Shown: positions 8,321 to 15,288 of the stretch, one piece after another
Layout: the number at the start of each line of letters is the position of its first letter
Position numbering within the stretch: the first letter of the stretch is position 1
Assembly: GCA_031082205.1 (NCBI GenBank)
Contig: JAVHLJ010000002.1
Span: forward strand, 76,557-137,788
From: Elusimicrobiales bacterium
Lineage (GTDB): Bacteria > Elusimicrobiota > Elusimicrobia > Elusimicrobiales > UBA9959
Length of the DNA stretch: 61,232 bases
Reading direction: 5' to 3'
Translations under genes and position numbers: made by a program
The notes under the pieces: generated by a model
Seen by the model: the letters and a program-made list of their open reading frames with translations, nothing else
What the model was told of the DNA's origin: nothing
Database searches by the model: none

Positions 8321-9508
8321 ATGGGAAGCAAGATACTCATAACCGACGACGACTCGCATCTCCGCGAGACGCTGCGCGACCTCCTGGAAATGGAGGGCTA
8401 CCAGGTTTTCGAGGCGGCCTCGGGCGCCGAGGCCATGAAGATGGTGGTCTCGGACTTCTTCCACGTCATCCTGATGGACTTCAACCTGACCGACAAGACC
8501 GGCATCGAGGTCATCAAGGACATCCGCAAGCTCAACACCGACAGCCAGATACTCATGATGACGGCGCACGCCTCGCTGGACACCGCCGTGAAGGCCATCC
8601 AGGAATCCGTCTACGATTTCCTCATCAAGCCCGTCGATTTCAACTACCTGCGCCGGGCCATCAAGAAGGCCGAGGAGAAGCTCTACCTCGAGCAGGAGAA
8701 CAAGCGGCTCATCGACATGCTGCGGCGCAACAACGAGCAGCTCGACAAGCTCAACAACATGAAGTCGAAGTTCCTGTCGATGGCCTCCCACGACCTGTCC
8801 AACTCGCTGATGACGCTGCAGATAAGCTTCGAGATGCTGGCCGGCACGATAAAGCCCAACGACGACCAGAAGAAGAAGATGGACTTCATCACCGCGAGCA
8901 TCACGCAGATCTCGCGGCTCATAGGCGACCTGGTGGACTGGGCGTCCATCGAGCAGGGCAAGTTCCGGCTGGAGAAGAACTATTTCGAGATGGACAAGAT
9001 GGTCGCCGAGCTCGTCGCCGGGCCCAAGGCCCGCGCGCACCAGAAGAGCATCGAGATCGACTACAAGATAGGCCAGGGCCTCAAGATGGTCTGCGCCGAC
9101 AAGCGCCGCATCGGCCAGGTCCTGCTCAACCTCCTTGAGAACGGCATACGCCACACCCAGCGCGGGGGGAAGATCACGGTCTTCGTCGACAAGCTGGAGG
9201 ATTCGGTCTGCGTCTCGGTGACCGACAACGGCGAGGGCATACCCCCGGACGTCCTGACCAAGCTTTTCCAGAGCTTTTACCAGCCGCAGAGCGGCAAGTC
9301 GCCGCACGGACGGCTGGGCCTGGGCCTGAGCATCTCCAAGGAGATAATCCAGAGCCACGACGGCCGCATATGGGTGGAGTCGGAGGGGGCCGGCAAGGGC
9401 TCCTCCTTCAAGTTTACTATCCCTTTCGCCAAGGAAGGGTCCCGGACGGAGGGCGCGCCCCAGTCGCAGCAGCTGCCCAGGCAGCAGCCGCCCGCCCAGC
9501 AGCAGTGA
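8321..9508 (+). CDS. Receiver-histidine kinase hybrid (N-terminal receiver)
   Basis: 395 residues. ATG at 8321 was chosen because the upstream in-frame extension from 8255 runs through the REP-like palindrome and encodes nothing receiver-like. The receiver is residues 1-120 (D9-D11, phosphoacceptor D53 in VILMDFN, T81, K103). A coiled linker leads to a HisKA-like box with His157 in MASHDLSNSLM and a HATPase domain with NLLENGIRHT, DNGEGIPP and GLGLSISKEII. The C-terminus is a Gln/Pro-rich tail. There are no transmembrane helices, so it is cytoplasmic, a layout typical of relay kinases acting downstream of another kinase such as the Cache-HAMP protein. There is no Shine-Dalgarno before the ATG (CCCCTTTCTCT), possibly a result of the palindrome insertion. 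Confidence 0.88.
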   Translation: MGSKILITDDDSHLRETLRDLLEMEGYQVFEAASGAEAMKMVVSDFFHVILMDFNLTDKTGIEVIKDIRKLNTDSQILMMTAHASLDTAVKAIQESVYDFLIKPVDFNYLRRAIKKAEEKLYLEQENKRLIDMLRRNNEQLDKLNNMKSKFLSMASHDLSNSLMTLQISFEMLAGTIKPNDDQKKKMDFITASITQISRLIGDLVDWASIEQGKFRLEKNYFEMDKMVAELVAGPKARAHQKSIEIDYKIGQGLKMVCADKRRIGQVLLNLLENGIRHTQRGGKITVFVDKLEDSVCVSVTDNGEGIPPDVLTKLFQSFYQPQSGKSPHGRLGLGLSISKEIIQSHDGRIWVESEGAGKGSSFKFTIPFAKEGSRTEGAPQSQQLPRQQPPAQQQ

Positions 9509-9509
9509 A

Positions 9510-9562
9510 CGCCGGGGGAACGGGGGACGCCATGCGGCATGACGTCCCCGCGGGGCCCGGCG
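9510..9562 (+). other. Nested inverted repeat between kinase and NarL-type regulator
   Basis: An outer stem CGCCGGG (9510-9516) with CCCGGCG (9556-9562) encloses an inner stem GGGGACG (9523-9529) with CGTCCCC (9543-9549), itself capped by CATG-CGG-CATG. It begins two bases after the kinase stop and ends 27 bases before the next ATG. There is no T-tract, so a simple intrinsic terminator is unlikely; mRNA stabiliser or processing site is possible. Confidence 0.55.
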
Positions 9563-9589
9563 CAGAAAACAAGGTAAGGAGCTAGAAAC

Positions 9590-10267
9590 ATGGCAAGCCC
9601 CAAAAAGACGGTGACGGTGCTGATAGCGGACGACCAGACCCTTTTCCGGGAGGGCATAAAGGACCTCCTGGAGGACGAGAAAGGCATAACGGTGGTCGGA
9701 GAGGCCTCCAACGGCCCCGAGGCCGTAGCGATGGCCAAGAAGATAAAGCCGGACGTGATCCTGATGGACATCAAGCTGCCCCAGATGGACGGCGTATCGG
9801 CGACCCGCATAATCCGCAAGGACTGCCCGTCTACGAACGTGCTGATACTCTCTTCCTACGAGGACGAGGCGCACATCACCGAGGCCATACAGGCCGGCGC
9901 CAACGGCTACCTGTCCAAGATGCTCCCGGCCAGCGAGCTGGTGCACGCGCTCAAGACCTTCACCGCCGAAGGCGTCATGATACCGCAGCCCATCATGGGC
10001 AAGCTGATACAGGGCCTGCGCCAGATGGGTCCCGGCGGCTACGACAGCGCCCCGGACAGCCTGACCGCCACCGAGATAAAGGTGATGGCGCTGCTCGGCA
10101 AGGGCAAGAGCAACAAGGAGATAGCCGCGGAACTCGGCTGCTCCGTGAAGACGGTCAAGAACCACCTCAACAGCATCTTCCAGAAGCTGGGCGTCAATAA
10201 CCGCACCGAGGCGGTCGTCAAGGCCATAGAGAAGGGCCTGATCTCGCCGGAAGACGGCGCCAGGTAA
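9590..10267 (+). CDS. NarL/FixJ-type response regulator
   Basis: 225 residues with an AAGGAG Shine-Dalgarno 10-15 bases before ATG. The N-terminal receiver has D14-D15, phosphoacceptor D60 (DVILMDIKLP) and conserved SS/K positions (LILSSYED, YLSKMLPA). A short linker leads to a LuxR-type helix-turn-helix from about 155: LTATEIKVMALLGKGKSNKE, then SVKTVKNHLNSIFQKLGVNN. It is a complete DNA-binding response regulator and the likely output of the two preceding kinases. The gene is closed by a strong terminator and stands directly before the pilin promoter, so local control of the pilin operon is a reasonable guess without direct evidence. Confidence 0.93.
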   Translation: MASPKKTVTVLIADDQTLFREGIKDLLEDEKGITVVGEASNGPEAVAMAKKIKPDVILMDIKLPQMDGVSATRIIRKDCPSTNVLILSSYEDEAHITEAIQAGANGYLSKMLPASELVHALKTFTAEGVMIPQPIMGKLIQGLRQMGPGGYDSAPDSLTATEIKVMALLGKGKSNKEIAAELGCSVKTVKNHLNSIFQKLGVNNRTEAVVKAIEKGLISPEDGAR

Positions 10268-10292
10268 GCCCTCCGGTCAGCGGGCGTCGAGA

Positions 10293-10320
10293 GGCGGCCG
10301 GTCAGGGACCGGCCGCCTTT
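10293..10320 (+). terminator. Intrinsic terminator after the NarL-type regulator gene
   Basis: A perfect 11-bp stem GGCGGCCGGTC / GACCGGCCGCC with an AGG loop, followed by TTT. It lies 25 bases after the stop codon and separates the signalling block from the pilin operon. The T-tract is short, but the stem is very stable. Confidence 0.8.
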
Positions 10321-10373
10321 CCATTGCCGGGCGCGCAACACCTATTTAACAACGGGTATCTATAATAAGGGTA

Positions 10374-10402
10374 TTGAAAAACCCCCGTTTTGGTGGTATA
10401 AC
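10374..10402 (+). promoter_or_regulatory. Sigma70-type promoter of the pilin operon
   Basis: TTGAAA (10374-10379), 17-base spacer, TATAAC (10397-10402). The same -35, spacer length and -10 recur at 12442-12470, both followed by AT. Expected transcript start is about 10409, giving a leader of some 25 bases before the pilin ATG. Confidence 0.75.
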
Positions 10403-10434
10403 ATCAGGACTGGAGCGGGGCGGAAGGGACGCTG

Positions 10435-10674
10435 ATGATGATGGAACTGGATATTTTAGCCTGTCTGCTGCGGTCGGGGATCGTCCGCCGCGTGGCGGCC
10501 CCGTCGCGCCCCGGCCTGCGTTTCAGGCGGGGGCAGAACCTGGTGGAGTACATGCTCATGCTCGCGGTCATAGTCAGCGTGACGCTGATGCTGGGCATAG
10601 CTTTCCACCGGAAGTTCCTGGGCGGCTTCTTCACGCTGATAGGGATGATCATAGGCGGGGGGACGCCCAGCTGA
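10435..10674 (+). CDS. flp: Flp-like class IVb pilin (Tad prepilin)
   Basis: 79 residues. The key signature is RRG|QNLVEY followed by MLMLAVIVSVTLMLGI: Flp prepilins are cut by TadV after Gly, with Glu and Tyr at +5 and +6 of the mature chain, exactly as here. Mature length would be about 46 residues, a usual Flp size. The leader is long (33 residues) if the first ATG is used; a GTG at 10492 would give a 14-residue leader and is an alternative. GAAGGG lies upstream of the ATG. It is the first gene after a good promoter and is followed 12 bases later by a pseudopilin-like gene, which fits major or minor pilin of the Tad system whose TadC lies at the start of the window. Confidence 0.82.
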   Translation: MMMELDILACLLRSGIVRRVAAPSRPGLRFRRGQNLVEYMLMLAVIVSVTLMLGIAFHRKFLGGFFTLIGMIIGGGTPS

Positions 10675-10686
10675 GAGCGCGCATAT

Positions 10687-11865
10687 ATGGCCAGCGGGGA
10701 AAAGTCACCGGTAAGGAACTGGGCCGGCCTTAAAAGGGCCGGGCAGGTCCTCATACCCTCCATTTTCGTCATACCCACGCTTTTCCTCTTCGTCTACCTG
10801 CTCTTCGAGACCGCCAAGATCTCCCGCGAGAAGATCCGCCAGCAGTTCGCCGTGGACTCGGCCGCCTTCATACAGATGGGCGACTACACCAACTTCTTCA
10901 ACCGCACGGCCTACGTCAACGGCGCCTTCCCCTACCGTATCTTCAAGGAGGCCTTCGAGTGCCCTTCGCTGGCGCCGGGCACCGACCACGTCTACCAGCG
11001 CAGCACCGGCACCGGCGACGTCTGCCTCTACGACATGATGTACGACAACGGCGTCATCCCCAAGTACGCCGGGGACTCCGCGCGGCAGGTGGAGCCGTCA
11101 CCCCTGGACAACGAGCCCAAGTGGACCATCGGCTACAAGGACACGCTGCGCCCCGGGATAAACGATCTGCAGCCCGGCGACGACCTGGACGAGCGCCTGA
11201 TCCTGATAACCCAGAACCAGGGCCAGTACATAATGATATTCTGGAACGAGGCCTCCGGTTTCGTCTACAAGTTCTACGCCCAGGTCTTCACGCTGCTCGG
11301 CTCGGTCCAGGAGTCGCAATACACGGTCTTCAAGCGGCTGACCGAGAATTTCAACTTCTTCCGCAAGTCCTATTACCTCAACGCCAGCCCCGCTGAGTGC
11401 GTCTCCAACCCGGCCGCCTGCGGCGAGCAGGGCCTGACGGCCGGCGGCAGCAACTTCGTCAACAGGCGGGTCAGCAAGAGCCACGGCAACTTCGCGATGC
11501 ACTTCATACAGAAGATAAAGTTCTTCTGCAAGAAGCCCGTTTCGGGACTGCCGCCCTACCAGCTGGTGGAAACGCCCGACATAGACATGCCCTCGCCGGG
11601 GCTTTTCCAGGTCGCCTCCGTCGAAAAGGAGATCCTGCGGCAGCTGGGCCAGGGCGTGGAGATCTACCAGGGCTGGAACGCCGGCGGCAATTATTTCAAC
11701 GTGCCGCTGGACACGCTCGCCGCCTGCCGGGAGACCGGCCGGCCCTGCGTGCACGCCCGGGTCGCCACGCAGTGCCCCGCCATGTGGGGCGGCGGCTGGG
11801 CCGGCCAGAACAACTGCGTCTGGCCCAACCCCACCCCGAAATACCAGACGAGGCTCTACCCTTAA
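10687..11865 (+). CDS. TadE/TadG-like pseudopilin with large extracytoplasmic domain
   Basis: 392 residues. A basic N-terminus ending KRAG|QVLIPSIF leads into one long hydrophobic helix (about 20-43, IPSIFVIPTLFLFVYLLFET) and then a 340-residue exported domain. The GQ junction before the helix resembles TadE/TadG pseudopilins, but the Glu at +5 of true prepilins is absent, so cleavage is uncertain. The exported part has several Cys (FECPS, AECVSNPAACGEQ, FFCKK, CRETGRPC, QCPAMW, NNCVWP) that may form disulfides. It lies between the Flp-like and TadE-like genes in the same operon. It may be a tip or minor pilin, possibly with a binding function. Confidence 0.65.
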   Translation: MASGEKSPVRNWAGLKRAGQVLIPSIFVIPTLFLFVYLLFETAKISREKIRQQFAVDSAAFIQMGDYTNFFNRTAYVNGAFPYRIFKEAFECPSLAPGTDHVYQRSTGTGDVCLYDMMYDNGVIPKYAGDSARQVEPSPLDNEPKWTIGYKDTLRPGINDLQPGDDLDERLILITQNQGQYIMIFWNEASGFVYKFYAQVFTLLGSVQESQYTVFKRLTENFNFFRKSYYLNASPAECVSNPAACGEQGLTAGGSNFVNRRVSKSHGNFAMHFIQKIKFFCKKPVSGLPPYQLVETPDIDMPSPGLFQVASVEKEILRQLGQGVEIYQGWNAGGNYFNVPLDTLAACRETGRPCVHARVATQCPAMWGGGWAGQNNCVWPNPTPKYQTRLYP

Positions 11866-11874
11866 CAGCACGGC

Positions 11875-12438
11875 ATGACCCGGAGACAACACCAGATAAG
11901 GACGCGCCTGGAGGCCTACGGCCTCTGGCCCTCTTTCCGCCGGCGCAAGGGGCAGGCCATGACGGAGGTGGTGCTCCTCTTCCCTATCTTCATGATCATC
12001 GCTTTCCTGACCATAAAGATCTTCCAGCTGCTGGTGCTGGTGCAGAAGATGGAGATAGCCTCGTATTACGCCGGCCGCCGCTGGCAGCTGGAATCGCATA
12101 TAAACATCGGCTACAGCCCCGACGACAGGCACCTCAAGCAGGAGATCGAGAAGGTCGTGCGCGGCTACCTGGGCTACGGCACCGACGCCCGCAACGTCAC
12201 GCTGGAGATAGAGCGCACCCAGGTCTGGAACGTGGTGACGATAACCGTCGAGACCCGCCCCCCGGGGCTCGGGCTCTTCTGCAAGTATCCCAAACAGACC
12301 GTCTGCGCCCATCCCTACGGCCAGGCCTGCAATGACGGCTACGACTATATCTGCGGCGGCGGCAAGAAGCTCGAGGTCGTGAAGTACGTGCCCAACCGCG
12401 ACAGACCCATACAGTTCGTGCTGCCGGGCCTGCAGTAG
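11875..12438 (+). CDS. TadE-like pseudopilin
   Basis: 187 residues. The N-terminus RRRKG|QAMTEVVLLFPIF has Gly at -1 and Glu at +5, the class IVb pseudopilin signature, followed by one membrane helix (LLFPIFMIIAFLTIKIFQLL). The soluble domain has four cysteines near the C-terminus (FCKYPKQTVC, QACNDGYDYIC). It starts nine bases after the previous stop and ends the three-gene pilin cluster. By family knowledge, TadE/TadF pseudopilins are minor components needed for Flp pilus assembly. Confidence 0.78.
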   Translation: MTRRQHQIRTRLEAYGLWPSFRRRKGQAMTEVVLLFPIFMIIAFLTIKIFQLLVLVQKMEIASYYAGRRWQLESHINIGYSPDDRHLKQEIEKVVRGYLGYGTDARNVTLEIERTQVWNVVTITVETRPPGLGLFCKYPKQTVCAHPYGQACNDGYDYICGGGKKLEVVKYVPNRDRPIQFVLPGLQ

Positions 12439-12441
12439 GCC

Positions 12442-12470
12442 TTGAAATTCCGCGGCCCGCCTGCTATAAC
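12442..12470 (+). promoter_or_regulatory. Sigma70-type promoter before the Cys-cluster protein gene
   Basis: TTGAAA (12442-12447), 17-base spacer, TATAAC (12465-12470), the same combination as at 10374. It begins three bases after the TadE-like stop. The predicted leader is about 80 bases and contains the 16-base motif at 12528-12543. Confidence 0.72.
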
Positions 12471-12527
12471 ATTGGGGTGAGCGCGGCCCCGGAGATGGCG
12501 GTAAGTCATTCCCCGGGCCGCAACTGT

Positions 12528-12543
12528 GTTTTTTGACGCTTTA
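12528..12543 (+). repeat. 16-base leader motif, copy 1 (GTTTTTTGACGCTTTA)
   Basis: An exact 16-base match to 13841-13856. Each copy ends 11-12 bases before an ATG (12556 and 13868) and is followed by a purine-rich Shine-Dalgarno. It could be a leader element, protein-binding site or trace of local duplication. Confidence 0.7.
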
Positions 12544-12555
12544 TCCGGAGGCTTT

Positions 12556-13839
12556 ATGGAAGAGAAAAAGCGCGGGCGGGTCACCGGCGGGCCGTTCTGG
12601 CTGCTCCCGGTGGCTGCCTTCCTCGTGGTCGGTGGCCTCATCGCCGTGGTTTCCATGCGCGACGCCGCCGAGAAGCTGGTGGGCCGGCCGCAGGCCGGGG
12701 ACCTTTCGTCCGGCTCGGGCCTGGGCGTGGCCCCGCGCGGCGCCGGCCTCGAAGGCCGGGACTTCTTTTCTTCCGAGGAGGACCTTTCCGGCGACGCCAT
12801 GGCCTCTTATGAGCGGCATCGCCTGGAGGTGGAGGACAGGCTTTACGAGAAAGGCTCCTCCGGCAAGGTGACCGCTTTCGGGCAGGCTGGCGCGGCCGGC
12901 GCGCAGGACGGCGGAGGCGAAGGCCAGGCCGGCGGAAGGGGGTACTCCGGTTCCGGCGCCGCCGGGGGCGGGCCCGCCCCCAGGCTCGCTTCGAAGCTGG
13001 CGCAGGCCAAGGTCGGCGCCGGCCAGGGCGCCTCGAAATCGTCGCTGGGCGCCGCCGGGGCTTCTTCTTTCGGCGCCCAGTCGGGCAGGCCGGCCACGGT
13101 GACCGGTTCCGGGCAGCCGGACATGAAAGGGAGCGCCTCCAGGTCGGGGGCCGGCGGCGTGATAGAGTCCCTGCGCAGCGCCTGGCGGGGTTCGGTAATG
13201 GGCGCCCGCGAGGCTTCCAACGACGCGGCCAGGAGCATGCTGGCCCGCTCTTTCGACGGCTCGCCTTCGAGCGAGCGCCTCTCGCTCCAGTACGACGAGA
13301 ACATGAAGAAGGCGCTGGACGTGGTGGACCCCAACTCGATCCCCAAGTTCCTCCGCGACCAGGACCTCAGCCCGGACCGGGCCGCCAAGTACGCCGTGCC
13401 CGAGATAACCGGGGCCAAGGTCAACCGCGAGGGGACGGAGGCGGCCCTGGCCGCCGACAAGGATTACCAGGCCAAGAAGGCCCTGGCCGCCATGGACAAG
13501 GGGATGCTCAATTCCATGTTCAGCGGCGTGGCCAATACCAACGGCCTGGCGCCGGAGACCCCCGGCGCGCTGGACGCCGGCGACGGCGACGACGGCGGCA
13601 TGAACCTGATGTCGGACCCGGGCGACCAGCAGTGGTTCGAGGACCTGCAGAACCAGGAGTGGACCGACATGGGGAACATGGGCTGCGGCGAGGAATGCGG
13701 CTGCAGCTGCGCCGCGCCCTGCTGCTGCCTGCCCCCGCCGCCGACGGGGTGCCCGATGTACGGGCCATTCCTGCCCGACGATCCCTGCGGGGCCGATTTC
13801 GGCGTGCCGCCGGCCGGCGACGGCCTGGTCTGGGTCTGA
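12556..13839 (+). CDS. Membrane-anchored Gly/Ser/Ala-rich protein with C-terminal cysteine cluster
   Basis: 427 residues from ATG 12556, chosen over an upstream GTG because GGAGG sits six bases before it. One membrane helix (about 12-32, FWLLPVAAFLVVGGLIAVV) anchors a long low-complexity region (about 45-220) rich in Gly, Ser, Ala and Gln. A more ordered helical stretch (about 245-320) follows. The C-terminus has nine cysteines within about 37 residues (GCGEECGCSC, PCCCLPPPPTGC, DPC), separated by Pro/Gly. I do not recognise the family. Placement after the pilin genes, from its own promoter, suggests a cell-envelope or pilus-associated role. The Cys cluster could bind metal or cross-link. Confidence 0.6.
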   Translation: MEEKKRGRVTGGPFWLLPVAAFLVVGGLIAVVSMRDAAEKLVGRPQAGDLSSGSGLGVAPRGAGLEGRDFFSSEEDLSGDAMASYERHRLEVEDRLYEKGSSGKVTAFGQAGAAGAQDGGGEGQAGGRGYSGSGAAGGGPAPRLASKLAQAKVGAGQGASKSSLGAAGASSFGAQSGRPATVTGSGQPDMKGSASRSGAGGVIESLRSAWRGSVMGAREASNDAARSMLARSFDGSPSSERLSLQYDENMKKALDVVDPNSIPKFLRDQDLSPDRAAKYAVPEITGAKVNREGTEAALAADKDYQAKKALAAMDKGMLNSMFSGVANTNGLAPETPGALDAGDGDDGGMNLMSDPGDQQWFEDLQNQEWTDMGNMGCGEECGCSCAAPCCCLPPPPTGCPMYGPFLPDDPCGADFGVPPAGDGLVWV

Positions 13840-13840
13840 C

Positions 13841-13856
13841 GTTTTTTGACGCTTTA
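13841..13856 (+). repeat. 16-base leader motif, copy 2 (GTTTTTTGACGCTTTA)
   Basis: Identical to 12528-12543 and placed at nearly the same distance from the next start codon. The intergenic space is only 28 bases and most of it is this motif plus AAAGAGG, the Shine-Dalgarno of the S41-like gene. Confidence 0.7.
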
Positions 13857-13867
13857 AAGAGGTGCGG

Positions 13868-14980
13868 ATGAAGAAAAGAACGCTTCTTTGCGCGCTGGCG
13901 GCCCTCGCCTGCGCCTGCTCTTCGGATAACCAGAGGGACGGGAAGATAATAGAGGTATTCCAGCGCCATTCCTACGAGCTGCACCCCGCCGCCGGCCTGG
14001 CGGCCGAGCTGCGCGCCGGCGGGCCGGCCGCCCTTAAAAAGTTCGACCCCTACGCCGCTCTCGTCGGCGCCAGGCCCGAGGCCGCGGCCGCGCGCCCGGC
14101 CGAAGCCCCCGCCTCCACCGGGATGCTGCTGGGGCCCTGCGGCGCCAGGGTCTGCGCGCTGCGCGTCCTGCGCGGCTCGCCGGCCGACAAGGCGGGCGTG
14201 AAGGATTTCGACAGGCTCATCTCCGTGAACGGCTCCGGCCAGTCGCCCGAAGCCATCCTTCCGGCCCTGGAGGGGGCGCGGGGCGCCATAGAGATAAGGG
14301 CCGAGCGCATGGGGCGCGCCGGGGAGATCGGTTTTTCCGTGGAGCCTTCCGCTTTCGCGTATCCCGGCGTCGTGGGACTTTACTCGCCGTCGGCCTCGGC
14401 CGCCTATGTCCGGGTCCCCATCTTCTACGAGGGGGCCGCCGCCGTGGTGGAGAAAGGCCTCGCCTCGCTCAAGAGGTACGGTTTCAGGCGGGTGGTGCTG
14501 GACCTGCGCTACAGCCGCGGCGGCCTGCCGCAGGAGGCCGCGGCCGTCTTCAGGCTTTTCGCCCCGGCCGGCAGCCGCTGTTTTTCGATAAAGTCCAGGC
14601 ACAAGGGCTATTCCATGGAATTCCCCGGTTCGGGCGGCGGGCCCTATTCGAGGCTGCCCCTGTCGGTTCTGGTCAACGGCGAGACGTCTATGGCCTCCGA
14701 AGCCCTGGCCGCCGCCCTGGCCGAGGCCGGCGCCCGACTCTACGGCTCCCGGACCAAGGGCTCGGCCACCATCGCCCGCACTTTCAGGCTCGACGATAAG
14801 GGCGGCCTGCGGCTGGGCGTGGCCAGGTTCTTCGCCCCGTCCGGGGCGGAGATTGAGGGGACCGGGGTCCTCCCGTCCCGCGAGATCCCCGAGCCAGCCG
14901 GCTTCAAGACGATGTGGCAGACCCCGGCCGAGACGCTTTTCTACCGCGACGCCGCCTGGCTGGCGGCCGCGAAAGGCTGA
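13868..14980 (+). CDS. PDZ-S41 (C-terminal processing) protease-like lipoprotein
   Basis: 370 residues from ATG 13868, preceded by AAAGAGG. The N-terminus MKKRTLLCALAALACACSSD looks like a lipoprotein signal with an imperfect lipobox. Residues about 85-155 form a PDZ-like domain (CALRVLRGSPADKAGVKDFD, RLISVNGSG). Residues about 175-345 match the S41 fold: a strand-helix with VVLDLRYSRGGL, then VNGETSMASEALAAALAEAG and LYGSRTKGSA. In active CtpA/Prc enzymes the catalytic Ser lies three residues before the Glu of this SE motif. Here that place holds Met with a Ser beside it, and the Lys loop is two or three residues short, so activity is doubtful. Role may be envelope protein processing or a pseudo-enzyme scaffold. 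Confidence 0.72.
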   Translation: MKKRTLLCALAALACACSSDNQRDGKIIEVFQRHSYELHPAAGLAAELRAGGPAALKKFDPYAALVGARPEAAAARPAEAPASTGMLLGPCGARVCALRVLRGSPADKAGVKDFDRLISVNGSGQSPEAILPALEGARGAIEIRAERMGRAGEIGFSVEPSAFAYPGVVGLYSPSASAAYVRVPIFYEGAAAVVEKGLASLKRYGFRRVVLDLRYSRGGLPQEAAAVFRLFAPAGSRCFSIKSRHKGYSMEFPGSGGGPYSRLPLSVLVNGETSMASEALAAALAEAGARLYGSRTKGSATIARTFRLDDKGGLRLGVARFFAPSGAEIEGTGVLPSREIPEPAGFKTMWQTPAETLFYRDAAWLAAAKG

Positions 14981-14992
14981 CGTTCCGCCGCA

Positions 14993-15004
14993 TTGACCTG
15001 TCAA
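14993..15004 (+). promoter_or_regulatory. Operator-like inverted repeat TTGAC-N2-GTCAA, copy 1
   Basis: TTGAC (14993-14997) and GTCAA (15000-15004) stand 24 bases upstream of a TTGACA -35, start to start. The same layout recurs at 52963-52974 upstream of the other riboswitch promoter. The GTCAAG half also pairs as an inverted repeat with CTTGAC of the -35. It is a candidate binding site for a common regulator. Confidence 0.5.
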
Positions 15005-15016
15005 GACCCAAACCCC

Positions 15017-15044
15017 TTGACAAAAGCGGGAAATCCTGTATAAT
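15017..15044 (+). promoter_or_regulatory. Sigma70 promoter of the riboswitch/HEAT/giant-protein unit
   Basis: A consensus TTGACA (15017-15022), 16-base spacer and consensus TATAAT (15039-15044), the best promoter in the window together with its twin at 52986-53013. Transcription would start near 15051, about 30 bases before the conserved aptamer. Confidence 0.85.
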
Positions 15045-15074
15045 ATAGTGCTCGGCCCCGTGGGCCGCGCGTTT

Positions 15075-15252
15075 TGATGTGTCACGACAATAGCAAACCC
15101 GCCCTAAGGCGGGGGCGCAAAGCTTAGGGTCCGACCGCGGACTGCCTGGCTGCCGAAGACCGGAAAGCGTAAAGGTAGCTGCTACCTTTTGGCGCGATCT
15201 TTCAGGCCGTTCGCCTGTCTTCGGGGTACCGGAGCCGGCGGGCGGTTTTTTA
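15075..15252 (+). promoter_or_regulatory. GEMM-I riboswitch 1 (c-di-GMP-I / cGAMP type) with terminator platform
   Basis: The conserved GEMM core is present: AATAGCAAACC (15089-15099), stem CCCGCC-CTAA-GGCGGG (15098-15113), GCGCAAAGC (15115-15123), a second stem with AGG-GTCC / GGAC-TG-CCT, and the closing GGCTGCCGAAG. The base before GCAAACC's G, equivalent to Vc2 position 20, is A, as in cGAMP-preferring GEMM-Ib members. The first stem has a CTAA loop rather than the usual GNRA. Downstream, CCGAAGAC (15153-15160) is perfectly complementary to GTCTTCGG (15217-15224) inside the terminator hairpin, a ready antiterminator switch. An additional hairpin AAAGGTA-GCTGC-TACCTTT lies between. Confidence 0.9.
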
Positions 15253-15255
15253 TTT
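15207..15255 (+). terminator. Riboswitch 1 expression-platform terminator
   Basis: A two-tier hairpin: CCGTTCGCC (15207-15215) with GGCGGGCGG (15237-15245), two G-U pairs, enclosing CTTCGG-GGTA-CCGGAG, followed by TTTTTTATTT. Its inner 5' strand overlaps the complement of the aptamer's 3' end, so ligand-dependent termination is expected. The direction (on or off) cannot be read from sequence alone. Confidence 0.85.
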
Positions 15256-15288
15256 GGCCGGGACGCCTTTATGGAAACTACCGGAACG

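Noticed and set aside
11397-12335. 312-codon plus-strand frame across the two pseudopilin genes
   Set aside because: It overlaps both real genes in another frame, has an Arg/Pro/Gly-rich composition and no recognisable domain.
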